DNA of 64,000 bases from Verrucomicrobiaceae bacterium (GCA_947466075.1 CANIBP010000001.1:186001-250000); one strand, 5' to 3'; counted from the stretch's first letter, positions 25,899 through 38,600 are shown. Numbers and translations: made by a program. Notes: generated by a model not told the origin, from the sequence alone.

Positions 25899-27407
25899 TC
25901 AGTTCGAAAAGGTTTTTGCGAAATCAGCCCACAACTCATCCACCGTCTTACCTGTGTTCAACTGCCACAATTCTTCGTGATACTTCCCCGCACGCAGGGC
26001 CGCGTTCAGTTTCACCGCCAAGCCGGCTCCATGTTCCTTCTCGCACCATTCGAGAAAGATCGCCGTCGTCTTGTAGGCGTCCTTGTAGCTCGCGAGGCGT
26101 GTCACCTTCGGCCTCGGTGCCTGCGGCTCGAAATGCACGATGCGCACCCAATCCGCGATGCCCTCCACGAGCCATCCTGGACCACCTGCAGGATACGCTT
26201 GCACCACATGAGTCAACTCATGCACCACCATGCCCCAGTCATCTGAATGTGCCCGCACAAAGGCCGCTGAGATCGTGATCTTGCCATTCGCCGCATGCGC
26301 CACGCCCTTCATCGCTGGATCAAAATACAGCGCCACCTCCTTCGGCGATGTAAAGCCTTCCGACGGCAGCAACGCAGCAATTTTTGGGAACCACACGACA
26401 CAAAGCGTGCCCGCCTTGCCACCCCAATCCTTCAAGTCAGCCGCGTCATTCGTGTCCACAAGCGCGGTGGCATCCTTCGAACTGATTTTAGATACCGAGC
26501 GCGTTTTGGAACCAAGCACCAAATCATGCCGCCGCTTTGCCTCATCGCGTTTAAAAATCGGGCCGACCTCCACGACGCAGTTTTCACCCTCCGCCTTAAC
26601 CCATGCGCAATCCGGCGAATCCGGCCCGCCTTTGTCAGGATAATAGGCGTGCACCTTCTTGAGTGGCACCTTCTGCCCATTCAGTCGCGGCCAGCCAAAG
26701 GTCACATTCACTTTCGGGATGCCAGAGTTCGGAATCTTTGACGTGCTATACACTTCCACGAAAGCCGAGTGCTTTTCCCAAAAGGTGAAGTCGCTACCTT
26801 CGAAACGCAGACTACCCACCTCATACACCGCGCCCTTGGAATCGCGAATCGTGCAGTTGAACCACGTGTTCTCACCTTCAGTCGCACCCTTGGTGATACA
26901 CCAAGTATAAGTTCCCTTCGTCCAAGCATACGGTCGCCGCACACTCGCGAACTCGCCCTCGTAGCCCGCGCTCTCCACAAGGCAATCCTCGGCCACCGTG
27001 CGCACATGATCGAGGCCGATAGGTGTCGTCTTATCGCTCGACCACCGTGAAAAAATGCCGCCCTTGCCGCGATGCACTCGCTCGCGGCTCTCCTTCGTGG
27101 CCCAACCGTTGATGTTGGTCTGAATGCCGCCGTAAAACTGCAACCCATTGATCTTCGCGATGCCGCAAGGCGAGATGTAGAGGTTGTAATCGCTCGGCAC
27201 ATCACGGTCGATGGTCACATCGACTTCCAATGAAGTGAAATGCTCCACCGGCTTCTCAAAGTCCCACCAAATGTTCGCCACATGCCAAGGTGACGGAGGC
27301 AACTTCACGCCAGCGTCTTTCGCCATCTCCTCCGGCGATGGTTGTTTGCACAAATCCTCGGCAAAGGCAGATGCGCCGAGCATTCCAATGAAGATCAGTG
27401 CTTTCAT
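25899..27407 (-). CDS. Secreted basic-secretory-protein (BSP) family metallopeptidase
   Basis: 502 residues from the ATG at 27407, which gives the signal peptide [18 protein letters not shown]; the frame extends 17 codons upstream into the protease gene. The N-terminal half (about 20-300) is a beta-rich region without a recognised name. The C-terminal part (about 330-500) matches the basic secretory protein peptidase family: WGMVVHELTHVVQAYP holds the HExxH zinc site, and GWLVEGIADWVR follows at the expected spacing. It overlaps the tricorn-like gene by four bases (ATGA), so two extracytoplasmic proteases are translated together. Confidence 0.85.
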   Translation of the reverse strand: MKALIFIGMLGASAFAEDLCKQPSPEEMAKDAGVKLPPSPWHVANIWWDFEKPVEHFTSLEVDVTIDRDVPSDYNLYISPCGIAKINGLQFYGGIQTNINGWATKESRERVHRGKGGIFSRWSSDKTTPIGLDHVRTVAEDCLVESAGYEGEFASVRRPYAWTKGTYTWCITKGATEGENTWFNCTIRDSKGAVYEVGSLRFEGSDFTFWEKHSAFVEVYSTSKIPNSGIPKVNVTFGWPRLNGQKVPLKKVHAYYPDKGGPDSPDCAWVKAEGENCVVEVGPIFKRDEAKRRHDLVLGSKTRSVSKISSKDATALVDTNDAADLKDWGGKAGTLCVVWFPKIAALLPSEGFTSPKEVALYFDPAMKGVAHAANGKITISAAFVRAHSDDWGMVVHELTHVVQAYPAGGPGWLVEGIADWVRIVHFEPQAPRPKVTRLASYKDAYKTTAIFLEWCEKEHGAGLAVKLNAALRAGKYHEELWQLNTGKTVDELWADFAKTFSN

Positions 27408-30400
27408 GGCTTCCTTTCGCTGGCTTTGAGGAGTTTCGGCTGCGGGCGCTTCTTCCATTCCGACACGTCCTGTTTGAGCACCTCCACCGCCTTCTCGAGT
27501 TGGCGATCGGTCTTGTCACCGGGTTGTGGCCAGACGATGTGATCGGGCTTTGCGCCATTGAGTTCCATGTCCTGACCGTTGGAGAGCACATACCAGCCAC
27601 GGAAGGGCAGACGCAGTGTGCCCAGATCCATGATGGCAGCAGAACCTGTGCTGATCACGCCGCCCGCAGTTTGCACACCAACGAGTTGGCCGCGCTTCAA
27701 GGTCTTGATGGCATGACTAAAAACCTCCGCATTGCTGTAGCTGTTCTGATTGCACAGCACGACGATCGGCTTCTGCCACGTCGCGTAGATGATGCGGTCT
27801 TGAGGATAGCCGGGGTTCTTGCTGCCACGTGGGACGGTGAGGGCGTGCTGCGGTTGCATGAGCGCGGTGAGCAGATGGTCCGTCGTTGAACCGCCGCCGT
27901 TCTCGCGTACGTCGATGGCGAGACCGTCTTTGCCTGCGCCTGCGTGGTAAAGCTCTTCCTGGAACTTCTGGAAGCTTGCGTCGTCCATAGCGCTGATGTG
28001 GAGATAGCCGAGCGTGCCGTTCGAGGCCTTTTCGACTGCATGGCGGTTTTCGTGAATCCACGCGTCGTAGAGCAACTTGCGTGCGCTGAGGTAGCTGATC
28101 GGGCGGAGCGTGACGTCACGTGTTTTATCGCCGTTTTTTACGGTGAGCACGATGTCGCGGTCCATCGGCCCATTAAGCACGCTGCTCACATCGGTAGCAG
28201 GGGTCACCTCTTTGCCATCCACTTTCAAAACGATCTCACCCATCGCCACGCTACTGTTTTTATGGCTTGCAGGCGATTTGGCAATGACATCACGCACTTT
28301 CCAACCAGGTCCCGCAAAGGTGGCATCAAAGCGCAGTCCGAGATGCGCGGTCTCCTCGCGCCAACTGGCATTCAGAGTCGTAGCGCTACTGCTCCATGAA
28401 AAACCGAGGTGCGAGCCATTCAGCTCACCTAGCATCAGCCAAACGCATTCGCCTGCACCGTTCATGTCGGGTGCTTCCGCAGCCATGCCGCGATATTTCG
28501 CACGCACAGCATCCCAGTCTCGATTGCCATGGCGTTCGTCGTAGAAGTCATCGCGCATGACCTGCCAGCATTGGTCAAACACCGCGCGTTGTTTTTCCGA
28601 GCGGGAATAGCTCTGCTGCGCACGAAACGCGATGGTCTTCGGTTCACCGCCCTTGCCGGAAAGCGTCGCGGGTTTGCCGTCGAGCAAGCCGGTGATCTGG
28701 TCGCCCTCCTTCAGCCACGTGATGTTCGTCAGTGCCGCAGGACTAAACGACTTTGGCGTCAGATCGTCCGGAAAATCGACGGAACGCGTGCTCTTCTTTT
28801 CTTCAAACTGCGATTGGAATAGCAGCTTCTTCGAATCCGGCGACCAGACAAGCGAATGCTCAAACGTGCTTGCGATGCGAATACGATGAACACGCTCGTG
28901 AATGTCATCGAAGTCTATTTTGAGCAACTCGGGCTTCTTCAGCTCCGGTTTCTTTTCTTCAGGCTTGGGAGCCTCCGGCTTTTTATCCGCAGGTTTTTCC
29001 TCTACGGGCTTCGGCGCAGCAACTTTGGGTTCCTCGACCTTCGGCGGAGCTGATTTTGGCTCGTCGGGCTTCTTCGCAGGTGGCGGAACAGCGGGCTTCG
29101 ACTCTTCTTTTTTCGGTTCCACTTTCGCTGGCTCGGGTTTCACCGCTTTTTTGAACTTCTCACGCACCTTGGCCAGCGTGCGCTCACGCTTCGTCTTCTC
29201 CTCGTCCTCGGCGAGCAGGTTGACATAAAAGATATCAGCCTCATCGAGTTCGCGTTGGCCGGTCCATGCGATCATTTTGCCATCCGGTGACCAATGCGGC
29301 CGCGTGTCGTCATCTGGATGCCGCGAGAGGTTGAACGGCGGCTTCGAGCCATCCACGGGCATCAGCCAGACGTCGTCGTTGAATGACTCATCCTCCTTTG
29401 AATAGACTAGCCAAGTGCCATCGGGTGAAAACTCAAAGCTCGGCGCGCTCCAGGATTCAATGATGCGTTTCACATTCTTGCCGTCGGAGTCGGCAAGCAT
29501 CAAATCGCCATGCTCGCGCAGCCAGGCAATTTTTTTGCCATCACGGGTGAACTGAGGCCTCGCCTCGGTCTGCGCATCATTGGTGATCTTTGTCAGCTTG
29601 AAGCTCGCATTCTCCCACCACGGCTTCATGTCATCGGCGGGCACCGCGTTCCAAAGATCCGTCTGGCCCTGCGCATCGCTCACAAACACCAGCGTTTTGC
29701 CATCTGGCGAGAAAACCACTTCGCGCTCCTCCTCAGCCGTCTGCGTGACAGGGTGTGGCTCCTTGAGTTCCGTATCCATCACCCACACATCCCCGCCGCT
29801 GATGAAAGCCATCTGCAGGCCATCGGGCGTGAAATGAATGTCCGTGGCTTTTTCGAGAACGACACGACTAATGTCAGGTGTGGCGTCCGTGACTGCCTCA
29901 ATGGCGATTTTGGTCGGCTCCTTATCGCCTGGATGCCAACGATACAGATCAAAGCGCAGACGAAACACAAGCGTCTTGCCATCCCGCGAGATCGCGGGGA
30001 AAACGACGAGATCGTCTTTGTACTTCGTGATCGCCGAGTGCTTGCCGCTGGCGAGATCGTGCTGCCAGAGGTTGCCGTTGCGCACAAAGTAGAAGCCCTT
30101 GCCATCCGGTTTCCACAGCGGCCAGCGGTTCTCGTTTTCATCACTGATGACCTGCTTGAAGCTGCCGTCCGCACGATTGAAGAGCCAGATTTGCCCTGCA
30201 CGCGATCCCTTGAATCCCTGCCGCCACCACGACTCCGAGCCCTCACGCATGAAGAGCACCTTCTGCCCGTCCGGCGATATCACGCCATCGAATCCATAGT
30301 CATCAAAGAGCACGCTATCAGCCTTCCGCTCGTTCGCGTCGATGATTGCCATGCGGGCAGCCCGCGACTCCCGCATCCACGAAAAATCGCGCCCCAGCCC

Positions 30401-30757
30401 AACAAGCAGCCCTTTGCCATCCGGCGTCCACTCGCGCAGATCACAACCATCCGTGTGAAAGTTGAGTTGCTTCGGCTCTCCACCGCCTGCGGGCATCGAG
30501 TAGAGCAGTTTGGAGCCCTCGCGCTCACTGTTGAACGCGATTAGCTTTCCATCTGGCGAAAAAGCCGCGCCCGAGTCCAGCGCAGCATGCGTCGTCAGGC
30601 GCGTCGCCCGACCACCTGCGGTGGGTACCGTCCAAATGTCACCCTGCCAGCCAAACGCGAGCACTTGGCCATCTGGCGACAGCGCAGGCTCATGAACGAG
30701 GCGCACGGGTTCAGCACAAACAAACGAGGGAAGGAGGAAAAGCAGGAGGCGTTTCAT
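27404..30757 (-). CDS. Tricorn-like S41 serine protease with exported signal
   Basis: 1117 residues. A signal peptide ([17 protein letters not shown]) is followed by TolB/WD40-like propeller repeats of the tricorn type (recurring LSPDGQ/FSPDGK/WSPDGK blocks, about 20-520). A Pro/Lys/Glu-rich insert of about 85 residues (about 545-630) follows, then further propeller sequence, the tricorn core, a PDZ domain (about 835-920) and the S41 catalytic domain. Tricorn-type active-site residues seem present: Ser-His in ELNGSHLGF, the nucleophile Ser in [10 protein letters not shown], and a Glu in [13 protein letters not shown]. It should degrade peptides in the periplasm. It overlaps kbl upstream and the BSP gene downstream by ATGA. 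Confidence 0.92.
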   Translation of the reverse strand: MKRLLLFLLPSFVCAEPVRLVHEPALSPDGQVLAFGWQGDIWTVPTAGGRATRLTTHAALDSGAAFSPDGKLIAFNSEREGSKLLYSMPAGGGEPKQLNFHTDGCDLREWTPDGKGLLVGLGRDFSWMRESRAARMAIIDANERKADSVLFDDYGFDGVISPDGQKVLFMREGSESWWRQGFKGSRAGQIWLFNRADGSFKQVISDENENRWPLWKPDGKGFYFVRNGNLWQHDLASGKHSAITKYKDDLVVFPAISRDGKTLVFRLRFDLYRWHPGDKEPTKIAIEAVTDATPDISRVVLEKATDIHFTPDGLQMAFISGGDVWVMDTELKEPHPVTQTAEEEREVVFSPDGKTLVFVSDAQGQTDLWNAVPADDMKPWWENASFKLTKITNDAQTEARPQFTRDGKKIAWLREHGDLMLADSDGKNVKRIIESWSAPSFEFSPDGTWLVYSKEDESFNDDVWLMPVDGSKPPFNLSRHPDDDTRPHWSPDGKMIAWTGQRELDEADIFYVNLLAEDEEKTKRERTLAKVREKFKKAVKPEPAKVEPKKEESKPAVPPPAKKPDEPKSAPPKVEEPKVAAPKPVEEKPADKKPEAPKPEEKKPELKKPELLKIDFDDIHERVHRIRIASTFEHSLVWSPDSKKLLFQSQFEEKKSTRSVDFPDDLTPKSFSPAALTNITWLKEGDQITGLLDGKPATLSGKGGEPKTIAFRAQQSYSRSEKQRAVFDQCWQVMRDDFYDERHGNRDWDAVRAKYRGMAAEAPDMNGAGECVWLMLGELNGSHLGFSWSSSATTLNASWREETAHLGLRFDATFAGPGWKVRDVIAKSPASHKNSSVAMGEIVLKVDGKEVTPATDVSSVLNGPMDRDIVLTVKNGDKTRDVTLRPISYLSARKLLYDAWIHENRHAVEKASNGTLGYLHISAMDDASFQKFQEELYHAGAGKDGLAIDVRENGGGSTTDHLLTALMQPQHALTVPRGSKNPGYPQDRIIYATWQKPIVVLCNQNSYSNAEVFSHAIKTLKRGQLVGVQTAGGVISTGSAAIMDLGTLRLPFRGWYVLSNGQDMELNGAKPDHIVWPQPGDKTDRQLEKAVEVLKQDVSEWKKRPQPKLLKASERKP

Positions 30758-31944
30758 GGCATAACAAGACGCTTCACCTCGACAAAAGCCTTCACGGCCC
30801 TTCCCAAATCTTCGCGTGTATGCGCGGCGCTGATCTGAGTGCGGATGCGTGCTTTGCCCTGCGGCACAACAGGAAAGCTGAAGCCGATGACATAGACACC
30901 GTGCTCCAGCATGGCGTCGGCGAACTTCGAGGCCAAGGCGGCGTCAACGAGCATCACAGGCACGATGGGATGCTCTCCGGTCGCGATATCGAAGCCTGCA
31001 TCGGTCATCGCGGTGCGGAAGAAGCGTGTGTTCGCCTCCAGCGTGTCGCGCAGCATGGTGGACTGCTTGAGCAGATTCAGCGCGGCAATGGATGCGCCAG
31101 CGATGCTCGGACAAAGCGTGTTCGAGAACAAATAGGGCCGCGAACGCTGCCGCAGCAGCTCGATGATCTCTTTGCGACCGCTTGTGTATCCTCCGCTGGC
31201 ACCGCCGAGAGCTTTACCGAGCGTGCCGGTCAAAATATCGATACGTCCCATCACGCCGCAGTGCTCATGCGTGCCGCGACCCGTCTTCCCCATGAAGCCG
31301 ACAGCGTGGGAGTCATCCACCATCACCAGCGCGTTGTATTTATCCGCCAAATCGCAAATCGCCTTCAGCGGCGCGATGAATCCATCCATCGAAAACACGC
31401 CATCGGTGGCGATGAGTTTGAATCGAGCACCTTTGGTGTCGGCGGCGATCAATTGGGTCTCCAGATCGGCCATGTCGCAGTTCTTGTAGCGATAACGTTG
31501 CGCTTTGCACAGACGCACGCCGTCAATGATCGAGGCGTGATTGAGTTCATCGCTGATGACGGCATCCTCGGGGCCGAGGATCGTCTCAAACAGGCCGCCA
31601 TTGGCATCGAAGCATGATCCATAGAGAATCGTGTCTTCCGTACCAAGAAAGTCGCACAACGAAGCCTCCAACTCCTTATGCACGCCCTGAGTGCCGCAGA
31701 TGAAGCGCACGCTGGCGAGACCGTAGCCCCAATGTTCCAGCGCCTCATGCGCCGCCTGCCGCACCTTTGGATGCTGCGCGAGGCCGAGGTAATTGTTCGC
31801 GCACATGTTCAGCACAGCCGCGCCGCCGTTTGCACGCACGAGCGTGCCCTGCGGTGTGCTGAGCACACGCTCACGTTTGTAAGTGCCTGCGGCACGAATG
31901 GCGTCGAGCTGGGCGGTGAGATAAGTTTGGAAGGCGGAGGTCAT
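30754..31944 (-). CDS. kbl: Glycine C-acetyltransferase (2-amino-3-ketobutyrate CoA ligase)
   Basis: 396 residues, PLP-dependent alpha-oxoamine synthase family. The start [20 protein letters not shown] and the block [12 protein letters not shown] are typical of Kbl. [20 protein letters not shown] supplies the Asp and His that hold the cofactor, and [16 protein letters not shown] contains the Schiff-base Lys. It cleaves 2-amino-3-ketobutyrate with CoA to glycine and acetyl-CoA, the second step of threonine breakdown after Tdh. It overlaps the DUF3472 gene and the tricorn-like gene by four bases on each side, so all are translationally coupled. Confidence 0.96.
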   Translation of the reverse strand: MTSAFQTYLTAQLDAIRAAGTYKRERVLSTPQGTLVRANGGAAVLNMCANNYLGLAQHPKVRQAAHEALEHWGYGLASVRFICGTQGVHKELEASLCDFLGTEDTILYGSCFDANGGLFETILGPEDAVISDELNHASIIDGVRLCKAQRYRYKNCDMADLETQLIAADTKGARFKLIATDGVFSMDGFIAPLKAICDLADKYNALVMVDDSHAVGFMGKTGRGTHEHCGVMGRIDILTGTLGKALGGASGGYTSGRKEIIELLRQRSRPYLFSNTLCPSIAGASIAALNLLKQSTMLRDTLEANTRFFRTAMTDAGFDIATGEHPIVPVMLVDAALASKFADAMLEHGVYVIGFSFPVVPQGKARIRTQISAAHTREDLGRAVKAFVEVKRLVMP

Positions 31945-33152
31945 GGCAGTTTCAGAGTCGGAGGCTCATTCGTGGCAGGGCGCTGAAATGGATCTCCAAA
32001 TTTAGTGAAGCCTTCAACAAAACCGCCTTGTGAGAGGAAGAAACGACCGTTTTCAACGCCCATGAAGCGATCAAGACGGTTTGCCTTGCCCGTGGGATCG
32101 TGGCTGAAGGTCGCGGTGGTTAGCTCGATCCATTTGCCATCGGCATTCGCGATCCATTGCGGGCCATAGAGCACCTTGCGCTGTTGATGGCCGTTTTGTC
32201 CGCCGAAGTTTTCGCTGAAGGAATGCAGACCGCGCAGGTAGTTGCCGTCCTTCGGCGCACGGAAACTGGCGATGAGCATCCAAGCCTTCTTTTCCGGATG
32301 GAACCAGTAGCCGCTGTAAGTCGTGTGATCGCCCTCGGGCTTCACGGCGACGACAAATTTCTGTGCCTCTCCGGTTTTCCACGGATAAACGAGATGAGAG
32401 TGCCCGCCCGTGCCCTCGTTGCCAAACACGCTCGCCTCCACACCCGCACCTTTCGCGATGAGCTGCGTTTGATCATCGGCAGAGACATTCGTGCGATCCT
32501 TCGCATTCTGGCCGCTCCCAGCGTCCCACACGGAGAAAATGATGCGCCGCTCCGCGGCTGAATTGATCTGCATACCGAAGTAGCCGCGTGAAAATCCGCA
32601 GGCCATGTAGAAGGTGTAGAGCGGCTCCTTGACCGCCGTCACCTCGTTGTAAAACATCGCGATCTTTTCGTCCTTCGGCGTCGGATAAGCCAGATGCACG
32701 GACGCCGCATTGCGTCGTGGATCGAGATTGAAATGGGCGTCCTTCACCGCAGATCCATCGAGCACCAGCGCATCAATCACGCCTTTGCTGTCGGCATCTC
32801 CGCGCGAGACGAGATCAAAGCAAACGTAACCTGGCTTCGCAATCTCAAATTCGCCGAACGAAGCCTCGCCTTTCTTCACTGTGGCCTCACGGCTTTGCTC
32901 CGCGACTGTGAGACGAAGTATGTGACCATCGTTGCTCCTCGCTTTAATGACAGCGGTGAGCTTGCCCGTTGATTTCAATTCACCGAACCATAGCACGCTC
33001 TGTTCCTTGTCCTTCCACCCGGTGATGCCTTTTTCTTTGGAAATCTCGACGCCTCGGAAATCGGGTTCTGTGTAAGCCGTGAAAGCAGGTACGCTCAATT
33101 GAGCGTGAGCAATGGAGGAAATGAAGGCGAGGGTGAGTAGGCAGGATTTCAT
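31941..33152 (-). CDS. Secreted DUF3472-domain protein
   Basis: 403 residues from the ATG at 33152 (signal peptide [18 protein letters not shown]); the frame stays open 52 codons further, into the end of tdh. The first part (about 20-150) resembles the DUF5077 beta-sandwich that often precedes DUF3472. The rest (about 170-400) carries the Trp/Gly/Tyr-rich pattern of DUF3472 (for example [14 protein letters not shown] and FSVWDAG). The family is extracytoplasmic and may bind carbohydrate; no enzymatic activity is known to me. Its place between tdh and kbl, with an ATGA overlap, is unexpected for a secreted protein. Confidence 0.78.
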   Translation of the reverse strand: MKSCLLTLAFISSIAHAQLSVPAFTAYTEPDFRGVEISKEKGITGWKDKEQSVLWFGELKSTGKLTAVIKARSNDGHILRLTVAEQSREATVKKGEASFGEFEIAKPGYVCFDLVSRGDADSKGVIDALVLDGSAVKDAHFNLDPRRNAASVHLAYPTPKDEKIAMFYNEVTAVKEPLYTFYMACGFSRGYFGMQINSAAERRIIFSVWDAGSGQNAKDRTNVSADDQTQLIAKGAGVEASVFGNEGTGGHSHLVYPWKTGEAQKFVVAVKPEGDHTTYSGYWFHPEKKAWMLIASFRAPKDGNYLRGLHSFSENFGGQNGHQQRKVLYGPQWIANADGKWIELTTATFSHDPTGKANRLDRFMGVENGRFFLSQGGFVEGFTKFGDPFQRPATNEPPTLKLP

Positions 33153-33160
33153 GTTGAAAG

Positions 33161-34189
33161 TTATTTGGACCAATCGAGCACGACTTTGCCGCAGTTGCCG
33201 CTTTCCATCGCGGCGAAACCTTGCTCGAAGTCGGTGTAGTGGAAGCGGTGCGTGATGACAGGTGCGATGTTCAGGCCGCATTCGAGCATCACACTCATCT
33301 GATACCAAGTTTCATACATCTCGCGGCCATAGATGCCTTTGATGGTGAGCATGTTGAAGATGACCTTGTTCCAGTCGATATCGATGCGCTCACTCGGGAT
33401 GCCAAGCATGGCGATCTTACCACCGTGAGCCATGTTATCGACCATGTCGCGAAAGGCCGCAGGGTTGCCGCTCATTTCGAGGCCGACGTCGAAGCCTTCT
33501 TTCATGCCGAGTTGCTTCTGCACATCGGCGAGTTTCTCCATCTTCACATTCACCGCACGCGTCGCACCCATCTTCCGCGCCAGATCGAGGCGATACTCAT
33601 TCACATCGGTGATGACGACATGTCGAGCACCCGCATGTTTCACCACAGGAATGGCCATGATGCCGATGGGGCCTGCGCCAGTGATTAAAACATCCTCGCC
33701 CATGCATTCAAAGGCTAGCGCGGTGTGAACGGCATTGCCGAAGGGATCAAAGATGCTCGCGACTTCCTCGTCCACGCCTTCGCGGTGATGCCAAACGTTG
33801 GTCATCGGCACGCTGATGAATTCGGCGAAGGCCCCAGTGCGATTCACACCGATGCCGACGGTGTCTTTGCAAAGATGACGTCGTCCAGCAAGGCAGTTGC
33901 GGCAGCGACCGCAGACGACATGGCCCTCAGCGCTGACGATCTCACCTGGATGGAAATCATTCACGTTCGAGCCGACGGCGATGACTTCGCCCACAAACTC
34001 ATGCCCCACGACCATCGGCACCGGAATCGTCTTCTGCGCCCAGGCGTCCCATTTATAAATATGCAAGTCAGTGCCGCAGATGCCGGTCTTGCGGACCTTG
34101 ATGAGGACATCATTGATGCCGACCTGCGGCTCCGGGACATCCTGGAGCCAGAGTCCGCGTTCCGAGCGTGCTTTGACGAGTGCTTTCAT
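33161..34189 (-). CDS. tdh: L-threonine 3-dehydrogenase
   Basis: 342 residues, zinc-dependent MDR alcohol dehydrogenase type. Catalytic zinc ligands sit in [15 protein letters not shown] (Cys) and [10 protein letters not shown] (His-Glu). The structural zinc loop is [15 protein letters not shown]. The Rossmann motif is [15 protein letters not shown]. Length and the [12 protein letters not shown] block point to Tdh rather than other MDR enzymes. It oxidises threonine to 2-amino-3-ketobutyrate with NAD. It is the first gene of the operon tdh, DUF3472, kbl, tricorn protease, BSP protease, MarC, TRIC, all on the minus strand with overlaps or gaps of only a few bases. Confidence 0.96.
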   Translation of the reverse strand: MKALVKARSERGLWLQDVPEPQVGINDVLIKVRKTGICGTDLHIYKWDAWAQKTIPVPMVVGHEFVGEVIAVGSNVNDFHPGEIVSAEGHVVCGRCRNCLAGRRHLCKDTVGIGVNRTGAFAEFISVPMTNVWHHREGVDEEVASIFDPFGNAVHTALAFECMGEDVLITGAGPIGIMAIPVVKHAGARHVVITDVNEYRLDLARKMGATRAVNVKMEKLADVQKQLGMKEGFDVGLEMSGNPAAFRDMVDNMAHGGKIAMLGIPSERIDIDWNKVIFNMLTIKGIYGREMYETWYQMSVMLECGLNIAPVITHRFHYTDFEQGFAAMESGNCGKVVLDWSK

Positions 34190-34242
34190 TGTTGTCGGTA
34201 TATTGGATGTAAATCCATTAAACTGGCAACAAGATTTTTTGT

Positions 34243-35667
34243 TTATGCCAGCACCTGGGGAATCACATGCCCGAAATCACGCTCCAACCGCTTGCGACCC
34301 GGTATCTCCAATTGGTGCGGATCGAGCCCGAGAAGCTGCATGATCGTGGCATGCACGTCGGTGACGTAATGCGGATGCTCCACGGCATGAAAGCCGAGTT
34401 CGTCGGTGCTGCCGTGGATGGTGCCGCCTTTCGTGCCGCCACCGGCCATCCAGACGCTGAAGCCATACGGATGATGGTCGCGACCGTCGCTGCCTTGCGA
34501 GCCGGGAGTGCGACCAAACTCGGTCGCGAAGACGACGAGCGTGTCATCAAGCATGCCGCGTTGCTTGAGGTCTTTGAGAAGGCCCGCAATCGGCTTGTCC
34601 ACCTGCTGTGCAAGCATGGAGTGATTCTTCTTCAAACCGGAATGCGAATCCCATGCACCCGCAGCGCCATCGCCATGCTGGAGCTGGATGAAGCGCACAC
34701 CACGCTCTGCGAGACGGCGAGCCACGATGAGCTGCCGCGCAAACGGCTCAGTTACTTTGTCGTCGAGGCCGTAGAGCGCTTTCGTCTCGGCGCTCTCCGC
34801 ATCGAGATTCATGGTCTCTGGCACCGCGGTCTGCATGTTGTAGGCGAGCTGGTAGCTCTTCATGCGGGCGGCGAGTGTTTTGTCACCGGGATACTGCTCG
34901 GCATTGAGCGCGTTGAGTTTGTTGATGAAATCAAACTGCGCTGCCTGCTCAGCTTTGCCGACAGCAATCTCGGGTGAAGCAAAGGTGAGCGGGTTCTTCG
35001 GATCGACCTTCAAATTGATCGCGTCGAAAGCGGGGCCGAGATAATGGCCATCACGCACATCGAAGTAACGCGGCCCCATATTGACGAAGGACGGCAGGTT
35101 GTCCGACATTGAACCCAGTCCATAAGTGACCCACGCGCCGATGGTCGGCACGCGCGGCTCCAGCATATGGCGACCACTGGCAAACTGGACCTGTGCACCA
35201 TGATTGTTATCCGTCGTCCACATGCTGCGGATGAAGGCGATCTGATCGGCGCATGACCCGATGTGCGGGAACCAGTCACTGATTTCGATGCCACATTGGC
35301 CGTAGCGTTTGTAGCCGACTTGCAGTGGGTAAATGACATTGCGCTGCTTGCCGTTGGCATCGTTCACCACGACGACTCGCACATTCTTGAGCTTCTCGGG
35401 TGACAGCACGCTCTTATAAGGAGTCTCGTCGATGGATTTGCCCGCATAGGTATTGATTGCCGGCTTTGGATCGAAGCTCTCCATATGGCTGACTCCACCG
35501 CGCATGAATAGCCAGATGACGCGCTTTGCTTTCTGTGGGAGCACCGGAAGTCCACTCGGTGCGTGCCATGTTTCCTCGGCCTTCAGCATGGACGCGACTG
35601 CAATACTACCAAGCCCGCCGAGGATGTCGCGGCGAAGGAAGGGGGTCGGCTGATGCAGTGAGTTCAT
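34243..35667 (-). CDS. DUF1501 protein (paired with PSD1 cytochrome protein)
   Basis: 474 residues. The N-terminus [19 protein letters not shown] is Tat-signal-like though it lacks a perfect twin-Arg consensus. The DUF1501 fold (alkaline phosphatase/sulfatase superfamily) shows [21 protein letters not shown], then [24 protein letters not shown] and the late His-rich metal sites. Function is unproven; the family is very abundant in Planctomycetota and Verrucomicrobiota and is almost always beside DUF1549/DUF1553 cytochrome proteins, as here: its start overlaps the PSD1 stop (ATGA). Confidence 0.9.
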   Translation of the reverse strand: MNSLHQPTPFLRRDILGGLGSIAVASMLKAEETWHAPSGLPVLPQKAKRVIWLFMRGGVSHMESFDPKPAINTYAGKSIDETPYKSVLSPEKLKNVRVVVVNDANGKQRNVIYPLQVGYKRYGQCGIEISDWFPHIGSCADQIAFIRSMWTTDNNHGAQVQFASGRHMLEPRVPTIGAWVTYGLGSMSDNLPSFVNMGPRYFDVRDGHYLGPAFDAINLKVDPKNPLTFASPEIAVGKAEQAAQFDFINKLNALNAEQYPGDKTLAARMKSYQLAYNMQTAVPETMNLDAESAETKALYGLDDKVTEPFARQLIVARRLAERGVRFIQLQHGDGAAGAWDSHSGLKKNHSMLAQQVDKPIAGLLKDLKQRGMLDDTLVVFATEFGRTPGSQGSDGRDHHPYGFSVWMAGGGTKGGTIHGSTDELGFHAVEHPHYVTDVHATIMQLLGLDPHQLEIPGRKRLERDFGHVIPQVLA

Positions 35668-38600
35668 CGCAATGTGACGAAGTCGTTGTGGTTGATGAGC
35701 GCCTGTAAAAATAGGCTTCGGTTCTGTTTCAATGCCTGGAGGCCTTCGATACTTGCCAGCCTCTCACCTTCTGAAGGCAGTCGTCCGAGAACGGTAAGAA
35801 AGGATCGATTTATAAAAGTCTTCTCATCGAGTTTGCCAAGTTTCGTGGCTAGGGCATCAGCGCATTCACGGCTGAGCCGACTGTTGGTCAAAGCCAGTGC
35901 TTGCTGCGGCACGATACTTTCATTGCGGCGATAGCACTCGAGGACATTGGCATTGTCAAAAGTGGCGAGGAAGCGGTGTTCGACGTCAGCATTCTGAGTG
36001 AAGTACAACGAGCGACGCGGACTCGTCTCCAATGACGCTGGATCGAGACTCGGGCCACCGAGCGTGAGATCGAGTTTACCGGCAATCTGCAGCAAACTGT
36101 CGCGCACCACCTGGGCTTCCATGCGGCGTGGGTTCATGCGCCAGTAGTTCGCGTTGTCGGGATCGGCAGCGACGGTGGCGGCATCTGCCTCCGCATTCGA
36201 GGAACTGCGGCGATACAGCTCTGACAGCAGCATGGCACGATGCAGTTGCTTCAAGCTCCAGCCATTGTTCATGAAATCGACCGTGAGCGTGTCGAGGATG
36301 TCCTGGTGCAGCGGTGCCAGTGATCGGCGGCCGAAGTCATCCATATTCGCGACGAGCGGAGCGCCGAAGTGCCGCATCCAGACTTGGTTGACGAGAACGC
36401 GTGCCGTGAGCGGATTGCGCTTGTCGGCGATCCATTTGGCGAAAGCGAGTCTTCGGCCCGTGCTGGTGTCGGGAAAGGTCTGCACGGTGGCGTTGTTGTT
36501 TTCTTCGGGGCCTTCCTGCGCTTTTAAACTCGCAGATAATGACGTGTAAGCTTCGCCTGGAGCTGCGGCATTCTTCTTGGCCTTCTCCATGGCTTCGTTG
36601 GCTGACTTGACCTTCTTGGCTGCATCTTTGGCCTTTGGATCAGCCTCGGCTTTGACAAGATCGACTTCAGCCTGCGCCAGCTTGTAGTTCGCTTCGGCAG
36701 CAGCAGCGGCTTGGGCGAGTGATTTGTCCGGCTTAGCCTTATCCGCAGCGAAAACGGCGCGAATCATCGCGGGTTTAGCCTTGTCGGCAGCGAGCTGCTT
36801 TTCGGCGAGTGTCACGGCGGTTTTGGCATCCGCTAGTGGCACAGATTTGTCTGCCGCAGGTTCACGCAAAACAGCATCGGCGGCCAGTTCGGCGAGCTTG
36901 AATCTGTGAAACTCGACATCGGCATCAAAAGCTGTGAGTGCCACACTACCTTGGCGACGTTGCTGCGGCAGACGAAAAACGAGAACTGGTTCGTCATTGA
37001 TGCTGGCGTTGATGAGTTGGCCGCGCACACGCAGATCAAGTGTGTAGCGCACATCTTGCAAGATCGTGTGTGCCGTTGAGCCACTCGTTGAATAACTAGT
37101 TTTGCCGCCGTTGGCCAAGGCTACCTGGATTTTCGACCCGCCACTGACGGCACTCATGTAAACCATCACATCGTCGCCGCCCGCACTGTCGAACACGATG
37201 CCGACGGATTTCCATTTCTGCCCACCACGAATGGTGAAACTCAAACTCGCCTCAAAGTCCGGAGGCGGAGCAGTTTTCAGCCGAAGAGAGCGGCGCTCAG
37301 CACCAGTTTCATGCTGGCGTACGCCGGTCGGTGAATGCTTCCAATCGCCTTTGAGCATCTCCCACTGGTCGGGCTTCGCGACGGTGAAGTCATCGCTGAT
37401 GATGATCTTGGGCGTCGTGACCGGCTTGGTGGGTGGCTGAGGTGCTTTGGCGAGCACTTGTCGTGCTTTCTTGAGAGCCTCTTTCGCGGCAGTGATCTCG
37501 CGCTCGGCTGCGTTGAGATGATCTTCGAGAACAAATGGCAGCAGCACCGGCTTGACGGATGTAGGCGGCAGTTTGACGGACGTTGGCTGGAAAGAGGCAA
37601 ACTCCAGCACTTGAGGAATGCCAGGTGTCATCGGTTTCGACTTATCCTCGTTCTTCTCGTCGCCACGCACATGACGAAAGGTCGGCGTGTCGAGATGGAG
37701 GTCATAGACGCGCGGCAGGCCGTTCTTTTCAAAGTCGGTCTCGCCCTGCCACGGATCGAGGCGCACGTGCAGCGGCTCGAAGATGGCACGCATGCGATAG
37801 TAGTCGGTCTGCTCGATGGGATCGTATTTGTGCGAGTGGCACTTCACACACTGCATCGTGAGGCCGAGGAAGGCGCGACAGGTGTGCTCGATGGTTTCAT
37901 CAAGCCAAGTGGTGCGATTGAAGAGATAGTAGCTGCGAGCGAGGAAGCCAGTAGCGCGCAGGTTGTCGCGATCTTTCGGCGCGAGTTCATCGGCGGCAAG
38001 CATCTGCACGATCATCTGGTCATAGCCTTTGTCAGAATTCAGCGACTCAACGATCCAGTCACGCCAATGCCAAATATGCTTCTGCGAATGGCGAAGCTGT
38101 GCGCCGAGACCATACCAGTCACAGTAGCGCCAGATGTCCATGAAGTGCCGCGCCCAGCGCTCGCCATACTGCGGCGTGCTAAGCAACTGATCCACCACGC
38201 GCTGACGTGCTGGCATGGTGGTGTCCTTCAAAAACGCCGCGATCTGCTCCGACGATGGCGGCAGGCCAATCAGATCGAGATAGACGCGACGCAGCCAGAT
38301 CTCCGGCGCGGCTTCGGGCTGTGGCTTGAGTTGCTTCGCAGCAAGTCGTGCTGCCAGCAGCGCATCCATCGACTTGCCGGATGATTTCGGCGGCTGGTAG
38401 GCCCAATGCGCACGCGGATCAGGTTCCGGCACTTCGCTCACAGGGCCGGTGGCACCGGCGGCAAGCCATGCCTTGACCTTGGCCACCTGTTCCGGCGTAA
38501 GCAACGATCCTTCGCCCTCCGGCGGCATGCGGTCATCTTTGTCAGTGGTAGTGACACGCTCCAGCAGCAGCGTGTGGTCGGCGGTGAGAATGCTGCCATT

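Noticed and set aside
29510..30544. A 344-codon plus-strand frame inside the tricorn-like gene
   Set aside because: Antisense shadow of the propeller repeats; its apparent repeats mirror the SPDGK motif.
37335..38384. A 349-codon plus-strand frame inside the PSD1 gene
   Set aside because: Antisense shadow of the DUF1549 region.
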